64,000 nt of DNA from Streptomyces clavuligerus (GCF_005519465.1 NZ_CP027858.1:5505001-5569000); one strand, 5' to 3'. Positions 10,286 to 21,476 are shown, counted from the first letter of the stretch. Notes: generated from the letters alone by a model not told the origin. Made by a program: numbers and translations.

Positions 10286-10512
10286 CGGCCCGCGCGCGGT
10301 GCCCCGCGCGGCCCCGCCGGTGCCGTGCGGGTCGGCACTTCGGGTGAAGCGCCCGGGGTGGCTCCCGGGGTCCGCCGGTGCCTCATCGGTGCCGCGACCG
10401 AGGGGCCCGGCACCTCCCACCGGCGGTACGGGAACGGGCCAGGGGTGTGACGGGACGGGTCCCGTGTCGCGCCGGAGCGGGTCTGCGTCGCGCCGCGCCG
10501 CGGAAACCTCGT

Positions 10513-12255
10513 ATGGTCGTGTCCGTGTTGGAGGAGATGAGGATACGGTCGCTCGGGGTCATCGACGACGCTGTCGTCGAGCTGTCCCCCGGTTTCACGG
10601 CGGTGACCGGTGAGACGGGCGCCGGCAAGACCATGGTCGTCACCAGCCTGGGGCTGCTGCTCGGCGGCCGGGCCGATCCGGCGCTGGTGCGGATCGGCGC
10701 CAAGTCGGCGGTGGTGGAGGGGCGGATCGCGGTGCCCCCCGGCGCCCCGGCGGCGCTGCGGGCCGAGGACGCCGGGGCCGAGTGCGAGGACGGCACCCTG
10801 CTGATCAGCAGGACCGTCTCGGCGGAGGGCCGCTCCCGGGCGCATGTCGGCGGTCGCGCCGTCCCGGTCGGGGTGCTGTCCGAACTCGCCGACGAGCTGG
10901 TGGCCGTCCATGGGCAGACCGATCAGCAGGGGCTGCTGCGGCCGGCGCGGCAGCGGGAGGCGCTGGACCGGTACGCGGGCCAGGCCGTCGTGAAGCCGCT
11001 GGAGCGGTACACGGCCGCCTACCGCAGGCTGCGGGCCGTCGCCTCGGAGCTGGAGACGCTGACCACGCGCGCCCGGGAGCGGGCCCAGGAGGCGGATCTC
11101 CTCCGCTTCGGACTGGACGAGATCGCCGCGGTCGAGCCCCGGGCCGGGGAGGACGTGGAGCTGGCCGCCGAGGCCGAACGGCTCGGGCACGCGGAGGCGC
11201 TGGCGTCCGCCGCGTCGCTCGCCCATGTCGCGCTGGCGGGCAACCCGGAGGACCCGGCGGACGTCGACGCGGCGACGCTGGTCGCGGGCGCCGGGCGGGC
11301 GCTGGAGAGCGTGCGTTCCCACGATCCGGCGCTGGCCTCCCTCGCGGACCGGGTGGGCGAGCTGGCCATCCTGCTCGGCGATGTGGCGGGGGAACTCGCC
11401 GGGTACGCGGATCTGCTGGACGCCGACCCGCGGCGGCTGGCCGCCGTCGAGGAGCGGCGGGCCGCGCTGACCGGGCTGACCCGCAAGTACGGGCAGGACA
11501 TCACCCAGGTGCTCGCCTGGGCGGAGGAGGGTGCGGCCCGGCTGACCGAGCTGGACGGCGACGACGACCGCATCGGTGAGCTGGCCGAGGAGCGGGATGT
11601 GCTCCGCGGTGAGCTGTCGGAGCTGGCGCGGGCGCTGACGGACGCGCGGACGGAGGCGGCGGAGCGGTTCGCCGGGGCGGTCACCCGGGAGCTGGCGTCG
11701 CTGGCGATGCCGCACGCCCGGGTCTCGTTCGCGATCCGGCAGACCGAGGACCCGGAGGGCGTGGAGGTCGGCGGCCGGACCGTGGCGTACGGTCCGCAGG
11801 GCGTCGACGAGGTCGAACTGCTGCTCGCCCCGCACCCGGGAGCGCCGCCCCGGCCGATCGCGAAGGGCGCGTCGGGCGGTGAACTGTCGCGGGTGATGCT
11901 GGCGGTGGAGGTGGTCTTCGCGGGGACCGATCCGGTGCCGACGTATCTGTTCGACGAGGTCGACGCGGGGGTCGGCGGCCGGGCGGCCGTCGAGATCGGC
12001 CGCAGGCTGGCGAAGCTGGCGAAGACCGCGCAGGTGGTGGTGGTGACGCATCTGCCGCAGGTGGCGGCGTTCGCCGACCGTCAGCTCCTGGTCGAGAAGA
12101 CGAACGACGGTTCGGTGACCCGCAGCGGGGTCACCGTCCTGGAGGGCGAGGACCGGGTGCGGGAGCTGTCCCGGATGCTCGCCGGACAGGAGGACTCGCA
12201 GACCGCGCGCGCCCACGCCGAAGAACTCCTGGCGGCGGCCCGCGCGGACGCGTAG
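10513..12255 (+). CDS. recN: DNA repair protein RecN
   Basis: A 580-residue SMC-like ATPase that acts in double-strand-break repair. Walker A is GETGAGKTM near the N-terminus, the coiled-coil arms lie in the middle, and the C-terminal ABC signature GGELSRVMLA and Walker B LFDEVDAGVGGRAA are followed by VVTHLPQVAAFAD. Several in-frame starts cluster (ATG 10513, GTG 10519, GTG 10525, TTG 10528, ATG 10537); the protein core begins at MRIRSLGVIDDA, so a start slightly downstream of 10513 is possible. It lies 227 nt after nadK in the same orientation; no SOS box was recognised. Confidence 0.94.
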   Translation: MVVSVLEEMRIRSLGVIDDAVVELSPGFTAVTGETGAGKTMVVTSLGLLLGGRADPALVRIGAKSAVVEGRIAVPPGAPAALRAEDAGAECEDGTLLISRTVSAEGRSRAHVGGRAVPVGVLSELADELVAVHGQTDQQGLLRPARQREALDRYAGQAVVKPLERYTAAYRRLRAVASELETLTTRARERAQEADLLRFGLDEIAAVEPRAGEDVELAAEAERLGHAEALASAASLAHVALAGNPEDPADVDAATLVAGAGRALESVRSHDPALASLADRVGELAILLGDVAGELAGYADLLDADPRRLAAVEERRAALTGLTRKYGQDITQVLAWAEEGAARLTELDGDDDRIGELAEERDVLRGELSELARALTDARTEAAERFAGAVTRELASLAMPHARVSFAIRQTEDPEGVEVGGRTVAYGPQGVDEVELLLAPHPGAPPRPIAKGASGGELSRVMLAVEVVFAGTDPVPTYLFDEVDAGVGGRAAVEIGRRLAKLAKTAQVVVVTHLPQVAAFADRQLLVEKTNDGSVTRSGVTVLEGEDRVRELSRMLAGQEDSQTARAHAEELLAAARADA

Positions 12256-13488
12256 GGGTACCGGGCCGTCTCCGGGGCGGGGACGGGGCCCTCGCGCCGG
12301 GGCGCCCGTGCCTGCCTCGGCTGCGGGCGGGCCCTCCCGCGCCGGTGTCCGGGCTCCGGACCGGCCCGCCCCGACCTGCCGCCGGGGTACCCGGGCCCGG
12401 CGGGCCCCTCCGCCGGACTGCACGTCCGGGCGTCTGCCGTCGGCCCGGCCGCGCCCACGGGGTGACCCGGCCCCGTCGGCCGGGCGGAGACACCACGCGC
12501 CCCGTACACCGGGGCCGGGGCCGTTGTCCGGTGGCCCTGGCCGTTTCCGCCCGCTTCGGTCCTGTGCGCTGTCCGGTGTCCGAGCGGCTGTGGTGGCCGG
12601 GCGGTCCGGTGGCTGTTCGGCGGCTTGGTGCCGGTCGGGAGTCGCGGAGGCGGCCTCTGGGGCGACGGGGGCAGTGCGGGCATGCGGTGGGCTTCCGGGC
12701 GGGCTGTCCGGCTGTGGTCACAGGCCGCCCCTGCGGTAGGGCGGGGGCCGGGGCCGCTGTCCGGTGGCTCCGGCTGTTTCCGTCCGCTGTGGTCCTGTGG
12801 GCCCTGTGCTGTTCGCCGGGGGCGTCCCGTGTCCTCTCGCGTTCTCCGGTGTTCGAGCGGCTGTGGTCATGTGGCGGGGCCCGGCGGGCCGTGTTCGGGC
12901 CGGGTGCCGTCCGGTGTGCTCGTGCGGCCGTTTCGGTGCGGACCGGTGGGGGATCGTGGAGCGCCCGCCCGGGCCGCCGGGGGTCCTGGGCGCCTCGGGT
13001 GCCCACGGGTCTGGTCCGCGGCGGCTTCCGGGCGGGCGGTCCGGCTGCGGTCACAGGCCGCCCTGTGCGGCGGGACCCGGCGGCCGGTCCGGGCGGGGCC
13101 GGTCGGGGATCGTGGAGGCCGATCCCGGGGCGACGGGGTCCCGTTTGCTCCGGCGTCCACGCGGCCGTGCGGTGCTTCCGGGCCGGGCGGTCCGGCGTTC
13201 GAACGGCTGTGGTGCGGGGGCGCTGGCCGGTGTGTCTGTGCCGTCGCTCCGGTGTGGACGGGCGGAGGATCCCGACGCGCCGCTCCCCGCCCGGACGGGT
13301 CCCGTGGGCCCCGGTGCCGCCTCCCGGCCGGGGCGGGGTGAGGGACGCACGGTCCGTCGTCCCGTCCCCGGTCCCGCGGGGCCGGGAGAGCGGTGGCTCA
13401 CCCATGTGAGTGATCCCGGAGGGGCGGAGGCCCAGGTCGCGCACGGAGGCGGTGTCGGAACGTGCGTGCGGGCTGGCATTCTTGGCGG
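12256..13488 (+). repeat. Gene-free zone with degenerate long repeats
   Basis: A 1.2-kb stretch between recN and the glycosyltransferase gene with no convincing gene. Recurring blocks: a 47-bp box beginning GCTTCCGGGCGGGC at 12691 and 13024 with about 90% identity; GGGGCCGGGGCCG at 12511 and 12744; and a GTGTTCGAGCGGCTGTGG-like box at 12575, 12848 and 13194. Spacings differ and are not multiples of three, and translations in all frames are Arg/Gly/Pro-rich without family features, so I read this as decayed non-coding repeat DNA. Confidence 0.65.
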
Positions 13489-14550
13489 GTGACACAGCTC
13501 CGTACGGTCCAGGTGCTGGGCGGCGGCAGCGCGGGCAGCAGCGCGCATGTCCGGTCACTGGCCGCGGGGCTGGTGGCCCGGGGGGTGCGGGTGACGGTGT
13601 GTGCCCCCGCCGAACTGGACCAGGTCTATGACTTCCCGGGGGCGGGCGCCTCCTTCGCCCCCGTGCCCCGGCGCGGCGACCCGGCGGCGGTGGGGGCCCT
13701 GCGGTCGGTCTGCGCGAGCGCGGACCTGGTGCACGCGCACGGTCTGAACGCGGCGGTGCGCAGCGCGCTGGCGCTGAGCGGGCTGCGGATACCGCTCGTC
13801 GTCACCTGGCACACCCGGGCCCAGGACGAGGGGGCGCGGGGCCGGGTGCTCCGGCTGCTGGAGCGCCGGGCGGCACGGGCCGCGGCGATCGTCCTCGGCA
13901 CCTGTTCCGAGCTGGTCGACCGGGCCCGCAAGCGCGGTGCGCGCGATGCCCGGCTGGCTCCGCTCACGGTCCCGGCGGTCCTCCCGCGCCGCGCTCCGGC
14001 CGTCGGACCGGTCCCTGCGGGACGGCCTCTGGTGCTGGCCGTGGGCCCGCTGACACCGGACGGCGGCTATGGGACGCTGCTCGACGCGGCGGCGCTCTGG
14101 CGCGAGCTGGACCCTGTACCGCTGGTGGTGATCGCGGGAGAGGGACGGGAACGGGCCGCGCTGGAGCGGAGGATCGCCGCCGAGGGGCTGCCGGTGCGGC
14201 TGCTGGGGCGGCGCGAGGACGTCACCGCGCTGCTCACGGCCACCGACATCGCCGTGCTGCCGAGCCGCTGGGAGGCGCGCTCCCTGCTGGCGCAGGAGTC
14301 GCTGCGGCTGGGCGTGCCGCTCGTCGCGACGGCCGTGGGCGGGGTGCCCGAACTGGTCGGCGACGGCGCGGAGCTGGTGCCGTACGGGGACGGGGGCGCG
14401 CTCGCGGTCACCGTCGCCGAACTGCTGGGGAACCGGTCCCGGCGCGCGGAGCTGGCCCGGCGGGGCAGGGCGCAGGCGGCGGGGTGGCAGACGGAGGACG
14501 AGACCGTCGCCCAGGTGCTGAGCGTCTACGACGAACTGGTGTCCCGCTGA
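13489..14550 (+). CDS. GT4 family glycosyltransferase
   Basis: A 353-residue GT-B fold glycosyltransferase of family 4. The N-terminal domain opens with VQVLGGGSAGSSAHVRSLAAGL and contains LVHAHGLNA; the C-terminal donor-binding domain has LLGRREDVTALL, LPSRWEARSLLAQESLRLGVPLVATAVGGVPELVG-type text, the family's E-x7-E equivalent. Acceptor and donor cannot be read from sequence. The GTG has no Shine-Dalgarno; CATTCT 6 nt before it could be a -10 of a leaderless message. It converges with the PucR-type regulator downstream (25 nt apart). Confidence 0.88.
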   Translation: MTQLRTVQVLGGGSAGSSAHVRSLAAGLVARGVRVTVCAPAELDQVYDFPGAGASFAPVPRRGDPAAVGALRSVCASADLVHAHGLNAAVRSALALSGLRIPLVVTWHTRAQDEGARGRVLRLLERRAARAAAIVLGTCSELVDRARKRGARDARLAPLTVPAVLPRRAPAVGPVPAGRPLVLAVGPLTPDGGYGTLLDAAALWRELDPVPLVVIAGEGRERAALERRIAAEGLPVRLLGRREDVTALLTATDIAVLPSRWEARSLLAQESLRLGVPLVATAVGGVPELVGDGAELVPYGDGGALAVTVAELLGNRSRRAELARRGRAQAAGWQTEDETVAQVLSVYDELVSR

Positions 14551-14575
14551 CCGTCCCGCTCCCCCGGGCAGCCGC

Positions 14576-16213
14576 TCAGCGGGGGACGTGCCGCCGGGCG
14601 TGCAGCGCCAGTGTGAGGGCCAGGACGGTCTGCGGGTCGTCGAGGTCGGTCCCGAGGAGTTCGGAGATCCGGGCCAGCCGGTTGTAGAGGGTCTGCCGGT
14701 TGAGATGCAGCTCCCGGGCGGTCTCCGCCTTGCGGCCCGCGTGGCGGAGATAGGTCTCCAGCGTCGGCAGCAGCGGTGGGCGCGCCCCGGCGTCGTGGTC
14801 GCGGAGCGGGCCGATCGCCCGGTCGACGAAGGCCGCCAGGTCGGGGTGGTCGCGCAGCCGCCACAGCAGCAGTTCGGTGTCGAGGCGGCGGGCGTCGTGC
14901 CAGGGCTCGTCCGGCAGCCCCTGCGCGGCGGTCGCCGCCTCCGCCGCGTGCCGCAGCCCGGCGGAGGCCGCCGTCCAGCCGCCCGCCATCCCGACGACCA
15001 CGACCGGTGGGGCGGCGCCCGGCCGGATCAGCCCGGCCCGTGCCGCCCCGGCCCGGAGCGCCGCGGCGACCCGGTCGGCGACGGCGGTCCGCTCGGTCTC
15101 GGCGCGCAGCCCCACGAGGAGCGGCACCCGGCCCTCCACGGGACGCACCCCGAGCAGGACGGGCACCCCCACGGCGGAGAGTTCGTCGGCCGTCGCGCGG
15201 ACCAGCGGGGTCCAGCCGCCCGGCGGCACCGAGGGCGACAGCCGCATCACGACCGGCAGCAGGGGGCCTTCGCCGGGCCGGAAGCCGAGGACCCGTGCCT
15301 GCGCGGGGGCGTCGTCGGCCGCGATCCGGCCCTCCGCGAGGTCGGTGAGGAAGTCCCCGCGCCCCCGGGCAGCCAACTCCTCCTCCTGGTGTGCCTGCAT
15401 CAGGACGACGGCCAGCAGCCCCGCGGCCCGTTCGGCGGCCATCCGGTGCACCGTCAGCAGCGGGGAGCCGACGGCGGGCAGCACCAGCCGGGCCCGTACC
15501 GACGCGGTTCCCGGGCCCCCGGCGGGGAGGTCGACGAGGACGGTCCCGGCGGGCGGGGACTCGCGGGCGGCCCGCTGTCCCCGCAGCCCCTCCCAGATCT
15601 GGAGCGGGTCGGCGCCCGGCGCGGCGGACGCGCAGCCCGCCGCGTACAGCAACTGCCCCTCCGGGGTCTCCAGGAAGGCCGGGGTCCCGGTGAAGTCGGC
15701 GAGGATGCGCAGCACCTGCGGCACCCCGCCGCCGTCGAGCAGCACCCCGGTGCAGCGCCGGTGCACCTCCTCGGCCCGCCGCAGCAGACCGTAGTGACCG
15801 TTGACGATCTCGGTGTGGATCTCCTCGGTCACGGAGACGAAGGGCACCTCGCGGTGGAGCTGCACCAGGGGGAGGCCCGTGGTGCGGGCCGTGTCCACGA
15901 TCGCCGACGGCAGCCGGGCGAAGCGCGGGCCCAGCTCCACCACCAGCGCGGCGATGCCCCGCTCGGCGAGCCTGCGGACGAACGTCCGCTGTTCGGCGGG
16001 GCGGGTGCCCAGGCCCAGGCCGGTGGTGAGCAGCAGTTCGCCGCCCTTGAGGAGGGAGGCGATGTTGGGGACCTCGCCGGCGTGCACCCAGCGCACGGTC
16101 CGGCCCAGCCGGTCGGCCCCGGCGAGGACTTCCGGCAGCCCGGAGCGGAGTCCCGGCAGTTCGAGCGCCCTGCGCACGGTGATGCCGCCCTGGGCTTCGT
16201 CTCGCGTCTCCAC
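14576..16213 (-). CDS. PucR family transcriptional regulator
   Basis: A 545-residue regulator with the three PucR parts: an N-terminal PucR/CdaR-like sensor domain (ITVRRALELPGLRSGLPEVLAG onward), a central GGDEF-like region, and a C-terminal helix-turn-helix PucR domain (LETYLRHAGRKAETARELHLN then RQTLYNRLARISELLG). The family regulates purine catabolism and other nitrogen or amine pathways; the target here is unknown because its neighbours are a glycosyltransferase and a GH15 enzyme. Start is GTG with a GAGGCGG upstream. Confidence 0.9.
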   Translation of the reverse strand: METRDEAQGGITVRRALELPGLRSGLPEVLAGADRLGRTVRWVHAGEVPNIASLLKGGELLLTTGLGLGTRPAEQRTFVRRLAERGIAALVVELGPRFARLPSAIVDTARTTGLPLVQLHREVPFVSVTEEIHTEIVNGHYGLLRRAEEVHRRCTGVLLDGGGVPQVLRILADFTGTPAFLETPEGQLLYAAGCASAAPGADPLQIWEGLRGQRAARESPPAGTVLVDLPAGGPGTASVRARLVLPAVGSPLLTVHRMAAERAAGLLAVVLMQAHQEEELAARGRGDFLTDLAEGRIAADDAPAQARVLGFRPGEGPLLPVVMRLSPSVPPGGWTPLVRATADELSAVGVPVLLGVRPVEGRVPLLVGLRAETERTAVADRVAAALRAGAARAGLIRPGAAPPVVVVGMAGGWTAASAGLRHAAEAATAAQGLPDEPWHDARRLDTELLLWRLRDHPDLAAFVDRAIGPLRDHDAGARPPLLPTLETYLRHAGRKAETARELHLNRQTLYNRLARISELLGTDLDDPQTVLALTLALHARRHVPR

Positions 16214-16429
16214 TGAACTGCCGCCTCGCGCTCGCCTCGGTCCGGACCCGGTCGGTCCGGACGCTACAGCGTGCGCTCGGGCGCCGCCGTCCCGGATGTG
16301 GACGGGGAGCGCCTCCGGCGGTGCGGGGCCCGGGGTACCGGGGCCCCTTCGGCGTACGTGTTCGGCGGCCGTGCGGTTCGGGGCCGTGCCGATCGGCGTC
16401 GTCGGCCGCCGTGCGGGCCCGGCCGGGTG

Positions 16430-18256
16430 TCAGCCGCCGTATGCCCCCGAGGCCGTCAGCCGCAGTGCCGTGTCGATCAGGGGAACGTGGCTGAACGCCT
16501 GCGGGAAGTTCCCCACCTGCCGCTGGAGCCTCGGGTCCCACTCCTCCGCCAGCAGCCCCAGGTCGTTGCGGAGCGCCAGCAGCCGTTCGAAGAGCTTGCG
16601 GGCCTCGTCCACCCGGCCGATCATCGCCAGGTCGTCGGCCATCCAGAACGAGCAGGCGAGGAACGCGCCCTCGTCGCCCTCCAGGCCGTCCACCCCGGCG
16701 TCCTCGCCCGCCGTCGGGTAGCGCAGGATGAAGCCGTCCTCCGTGGACAGCTCCCGCTGGATCGCCTCGATGGTGCCGATGACCCGCTTGTCGTCGGGCG
16801 GCAGAAAGCCCATCTGCGGGATGAGCAGCAGCGAGGCGTCCAGCTCCCGGGAGCCGTAGGACTGGGTGAAGGTGTTCCGCTCCTTGTCGTACCCCTTCTC
16901 GCAGACATCGCGGTGGATGTCGTCGCGCAGCTCCCGCCAGCGCTCCAGCGGGCCGTCGGCGTCCCCGGCCTCGATCAGCCGGATGGTGCGGTCCACGGCG
17001 ACCCAGGCCATCACCTTGGAGTGGACGAAGTGCCGGCGCGGGCCGCGCACCTCCCAGATGCCCTCGTCCGGCTCCATCCAGTGCTGCTCCAGGTACTGGA
17101 TCAGCTTGAGCTGGAGCAGCGAGGCATAGTCGTTGCGGGCGAGACCGGTCATATGGGCCAGGTGCAGGGCCTCGGTGACCTCGCCGTACACATCGAGCTG
17201 GAGCTGGTGGGCGGCGCCGTTGCCGACCCGGACCGGGCGGGAGTTCTCATAGCCGGGCAACCAGTCCAGCTCCGCCTCGCCCAGCTCCCGTTCCCCGGCG
17301 ATGCCGTACATGATCTGGAGGTTCTCGGGGTCGCCCGCGACGGCCCGCAGCAGCCACTCGCGCCAGGCGCGGGCCTCGTCGCGGTAGCCGGTGCGCAGCA
17401 GCGAGGAGAGGGTGATGGCGGCGTCGCGCAGCCAGGTGTAGCGGTAGTCCCAGTTCCGTACGCCGCCGATCTCCTCCGGGAGGGAGGTGGTGGGCGCGGC
17501 GACGATGCCGCCGGTGGGGGCGTAGGTGAGGGCCTTGAGGGTGATCAGCGAGCGGACCACGGCCTCGCGGTAGGGGCCGTGGTACGTGCACTGCTCCACC
17601 CAGTCGCGCCAGAACTCGGTGGTCGCCTCCAGCGCGGCCTCGGGTTCGGGCAGCGCGGGCGGCTGGTGGTGCGAGGGCTGCCAGCTCAGGGTGAAGGCGA
17701 CCCGCTCGCCCGGGGCGACGGTGACGTCGGAGTAGGTGGTCAGGTCCTCGCCGTGGGTCTCGGCCCCGGTGTCCAGCCAGACCGAGTCGGGTCCGGCGAC
17801 GGCGACGGTGCGCCCGTCGACCTTGTGCACCCAGGGCACGATCCGGCCGTAGCTGAAACGCATCCGCAGCGAGGAACGCACGGGCACCCGCCCGCTGACG
17901 CCCTCCACGATCCGGATGAGCTGCGGCGCCCCGTCGCGCGGGGGCATGAAGTCCGTCACCCGGACCGTGCCGCGCGGGGTGTCCCACTCCGACTCCAGGA
18001 TCAGGGAGTCCCCGCGATAGCGCCGGCGGTCGGCCGCCGGCGGCTCGGTGTGCTCGGGGTGGGCGGGGCCCACCCTCCAGAATCCGTGCTCCTCGGTGCC
18101 GAGCAGCCCGGCAAAGACGGCATGCGAGTCGAAGCGCGGCAGGCACAGCCAGTCGGCGGTGCCGTCCCGGCAGACCAGTGCGGCGGTCTGCATGTCTCCG
18201 ATGAGTGCGTAATCCTCGATGCGCCCGGCCACGTGCATCTCCAGTCGAACAGCCAC
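16430..18256 (-). CDS. GH15 family glycoside hydrolase
   Basis: A 608-residue cytoplasmic protein of glycoside hydrolase family 15 (glucoamylase/trehalase-like). The N-terminal beta-sandwich starts AGRIEDYALIGDMQTAALV; the (alpha/alpha)6 domain contains NWDYRYTWLRDAA, the family's hallmark acid-base region, and further WEVRGPRRHFVHSKVMAWVA. No signal peptide is visible. Actinobacterial proteins of this type include trehalases and alpha-glucosidases, so trehalose or maltodextrin is the likely substrate class. Start is GTG with CGAGGGGC upstream; a later ATG (7 residues in) is possible. It is divergent from pyrG. Confidence 0.9.
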   Translation of the reverse strand: MAVRLEMHVAGRIEDYALIGDMQTAALVCRDGTADWLCLPRFDSHAVFAGLLGTEEHGFWRVGPAHPEHTEPPAADRRRYRGDSLILESEWDTPRGTVRVTDFMPPRDGAPQLIRIVEGVSGRVPVRSSLRMRFSYGRIVPWVHKVDGRTVAVAGPDSVWLDTGAETHGEDLTTYSDVTVAPGERVAFTLSWQPSHHQPPALPEPEAALEATTEFWRDWVEQCTYHGPYREAVVRSLITLKALTYAPTGGIVAAPTTSLPEEIGGVRNWDYRYTWLRDAAITLSSLLRTGYRDEARAWREWLLRAVAGDPENLQIMYGIAGERELGEAELDWLPGYENSRPVRVGNGAAHQLQLDVYGEVTEALHLAHMTGLARNDYASLLQLKLIQYLEQHWMEPDEGIWEVRGPRRHFVHSKVMAWVAVDRTIRLIEAGDADGPLERWRELRDDIHRDVCEKGYDKERNTFTQSYGSRELDASLLLIPQMGFLPPDDKRVIGTIEAIQRELSTEDGFILRYPTAGEDAGVDGLEGDEGAFLACSFWMADDLAMIGRVDEARKLFERLLALRNDLGLLAEEWDPRLQRQVGNFPQAFSHVPLIDTALRLTASGAYGG

Positions 18257-18714
18257 GTCCGCCCCTCGGGGCGCTTACTGCGAAGGGTCGCCGACGAGCC
18301 TTGGGTCACGGTTTCACCTCGGGGATGTCGCTTTTGGCCTATTCCACCCGTTGCCCCGCCACCACCCTGCTCAGATGAGCGCGCCCCTGCGCGTTTCTCG
18401 GCAAAGCGAGTGTCCGCAGGATACGACGCACCGGACCCTTCCGCGTGGCGGTCTCGACAACCGGTCTGCTCCGAACGGGTGAGCCAAGGGTGATGCCCAG
18501 GTGAGAGCCGTCGGGGGCAGGCAAAGCCGTCGATGGGGGCGTGGCCGGAAGCGGTCCCTCCCGGTCGCTGATACCCTGGTACCCCGTGGACCGGGACCGT
18601 CCTGTGCTCAAGCAGGGGCCCCGCAACCGCAGCGACGGCACCCCCTGGACGACCGGGGAGGTCCGCCGGCCCGCAGCCCCTCACCCTCGCGACCACGGGA
18701 GCCCCCCTTTGGCG
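18257..18714. other. Divergent intergenic region, GH15 / pyrG
   Basis: This 458-nt gap between the divergent GH15 and pyrG genes must hold both promoters. I see no gene, no RNA fold I can name and no long repeat. TACCCT at about 18571 within GCTGATACCCTGGTACCCC is a possible -10 element for pyrG. No pyrimidine-run attenuator of the kind used for pyrG control in Bacillus is evident. Confidence 0.4.
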
Positions 18715-20370
<1,656 letters not shown>

Positions 20371-20469
20371 GGCGCGACGCGCGGCGGGCCCGGACCGGCC
20401 CCGCCGCGCGACCGGCCGCCCGGCGGGCACCGCGCCCCGCCGGGCACCCGCCGACCAGGCGTTACCGTT

Positions 20470-20509
20470 GACCGGGGTACATGTCGTCACTGAGACATGT
20501 ACCCCGGTC
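20470..20509 (+). promoter_or_regulatory. 16-bp perfect inverted repeat
   Basis: GACCGGGGTACATGTC (20470-20485) is repeated inverted at 20494-20509 with an 8-nt spacer; a T-G pair and a T-A pair can extend it. It lies 100 nt after pyrG and 48 nt before the Nudix gene. There is no T-tract, so it is either a Streptomyces-type terminator of pyrG or an operator/leader hairpin for the Nudix gene; TTGACC overlapping its left edge resembles a -35 box. Confidence 0.6.
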
Positions 20510-20557
20510 GACGTGTTCCAGGGGAGAACCGCGTACGTCTACGGGAGGACAGCGCAC

Positions 20558-21196
20558 ATGGACAGGCCCGCGATCATCGAGGACACCCCCGAGGAGTGGC
20601 GCGTCACCGCGACCGCGACCCCGTTCCGGGGCAACAAGACCAGCGTCCGCACGGACGACGTGGTCATGCCCGACGGCTCGGTGGTACGCCGCGACTACCA
20701 GGTCCACCCGGGCTCGGTCGCCGTGCTCGCCCTCGACGGGGACGGCCGCGTCGTGGTGCTCCGCCAGTATCGGCACCCCGTGCGCCAGAAGCTGTGGGAG
20801 ATCCCGGCCGGGCTGCTCGACGTACCCGGGGAGAACCCGCTCCACGCGGCACAGCGCGAGCTGTACGAGGAGACCCATGTCAAGGCCGAGGACTGGCGGG
20901 TGCTGATCGACGTCTACACCACGCCCGGCGGCTGCGACGAGGCCGTACGGATCTTCCTCGCCCGGGAGCTGTCGGACGCCGAGGGCGAGCGCTTCGACGT
21001 CTCCGAGGAGGAGGCCGACATGGAGCTGGCGCGGGTGCCGCTGACCGATCTGGTGCGCGGGGCGCTCGCGGGGGAGCTGCACAACAACTGCCTGGTGGTG
21101 GGGGTGCTCGCGGCGGCCACCGCGCTCGCGGGCGAGGGATTCGACGCCCTGCGCCCGGCGGACGCCCCCTGGCCGGCCCGCCCCTTCGACGCCTGA
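20558..21196 (+). CDS. Nudix hydrolase (ADP-ribose pyrophosphatase-like)
   Basis: A 212-residue Nudix enzyme. The Nudix box is intact: GLLDVPGENPLHAAQRELYEE then THV, fitting G-x5-E-x7-R-E-U-x-E-E. The upstream DYQVHPGSVAVLALD and QKLWEIPAGLLD text matches the ADP-ribose pyrophosphatase group (NudF-like), which splits ADP-ribose into AMP and ribose-5-phosphate. The ATG was chosen because GGGAGGA lies 8 nt upstream; an in-frame extension to 20468 would run through the inverted repeat and is unlikely. It follows pyrG, a conserved actinobacterial order. Confidence 0.9.
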   Translation: MDRPAIIEDTPEEWRVTATATPFRGNKTSVRTDDVVMPDGSVVRRDYQVHPGSVAVLALDGDGRVVVLRQYRHPVRQKLWEIPAGLLDVPGENPLHAAQRELYEETHVKAEDWRVLIDVYTTPGGCDEAVRIFLARELSDAEGERFDVSEEEADMELARVPLTDLVRGALAGELHNNCLVVGVLAAATALAGEGFDALRPADAPWPARPFDA

Positions 21197-21330
21197 GAAC
21201 ACCCGAGAACACCCGAGAACGCCCGAAGAACACCTGAGAACGCCCGAGGACTTCCGACGACTCCACCGACGACTCCGCCGAGGGCGTCCGACAGTGCCCG
21301 GGGACGTGCGGGGACGTGCGGGGACGTGCG
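21194..21330 (+). repeat. Two 10-bp tandem arrays
   Basis: Starting at the Nudix stop codon, TGAGAACACC-like 10-mers repeat about five times (21194-21244). At 21301-21330 GGGACGTGCG is repeated exactly three times. Both have a 10-bp period. The remaining part of this gap, to 21592, holds a 14-bp stem-loop and a small inverted repeat described separately. Confidence 0.7.
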
Positions 21331-21365
21331 GGGCGCAGCGGGGTCCGGGCGGCCCCGCTGTCCCC

Positions 21366-21417
21366 GGCCGCTTCCGGGGCTCGGGGCGTCCGCCGCGCCC
21401 GGCCCCCGGAAGCGGCC
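21366..21417 (+). terminator. Candidate terminator stem-loop
   Basis: GGCCGCTTCCGGGG (21366-21379) pairs perfectly with 21404-21417 across a 24-nt loop, 170 nt after the Nudix gene. There is no T-tract, which is common for Streptomyces terminators. It separates the Nudix gene from the STAND/TPR gene. Confidence 0.5.
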
Positions 21418-21463
21418 CGGACAGGTCCATCCGGCGCTACCGGTCGGATCATCGTTCCATCTG

Positions 21464-21476
21464 CTGATCCGATCAG
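21464..21476 (+). promoter_or_regulatory. Short operator-like palindrome
   Basis: CTGATC-C-GATCAG is a 6+1+6 inverted repeat 117 nt before the STAND/TPR gene, in the less GC-rich part of the gap where a promoter is expected. It is a candidate operator only; no known regulator consensus is recognised. Confidence 0.3.

Noticed and set aside
12345..13409. Plus-strand frame of 354 codons in the recN-GT4 gap
   Set aside because: Arg/Gly/Pro-rich composition, no family features, and the DNA repeats do not keep one reading frame.
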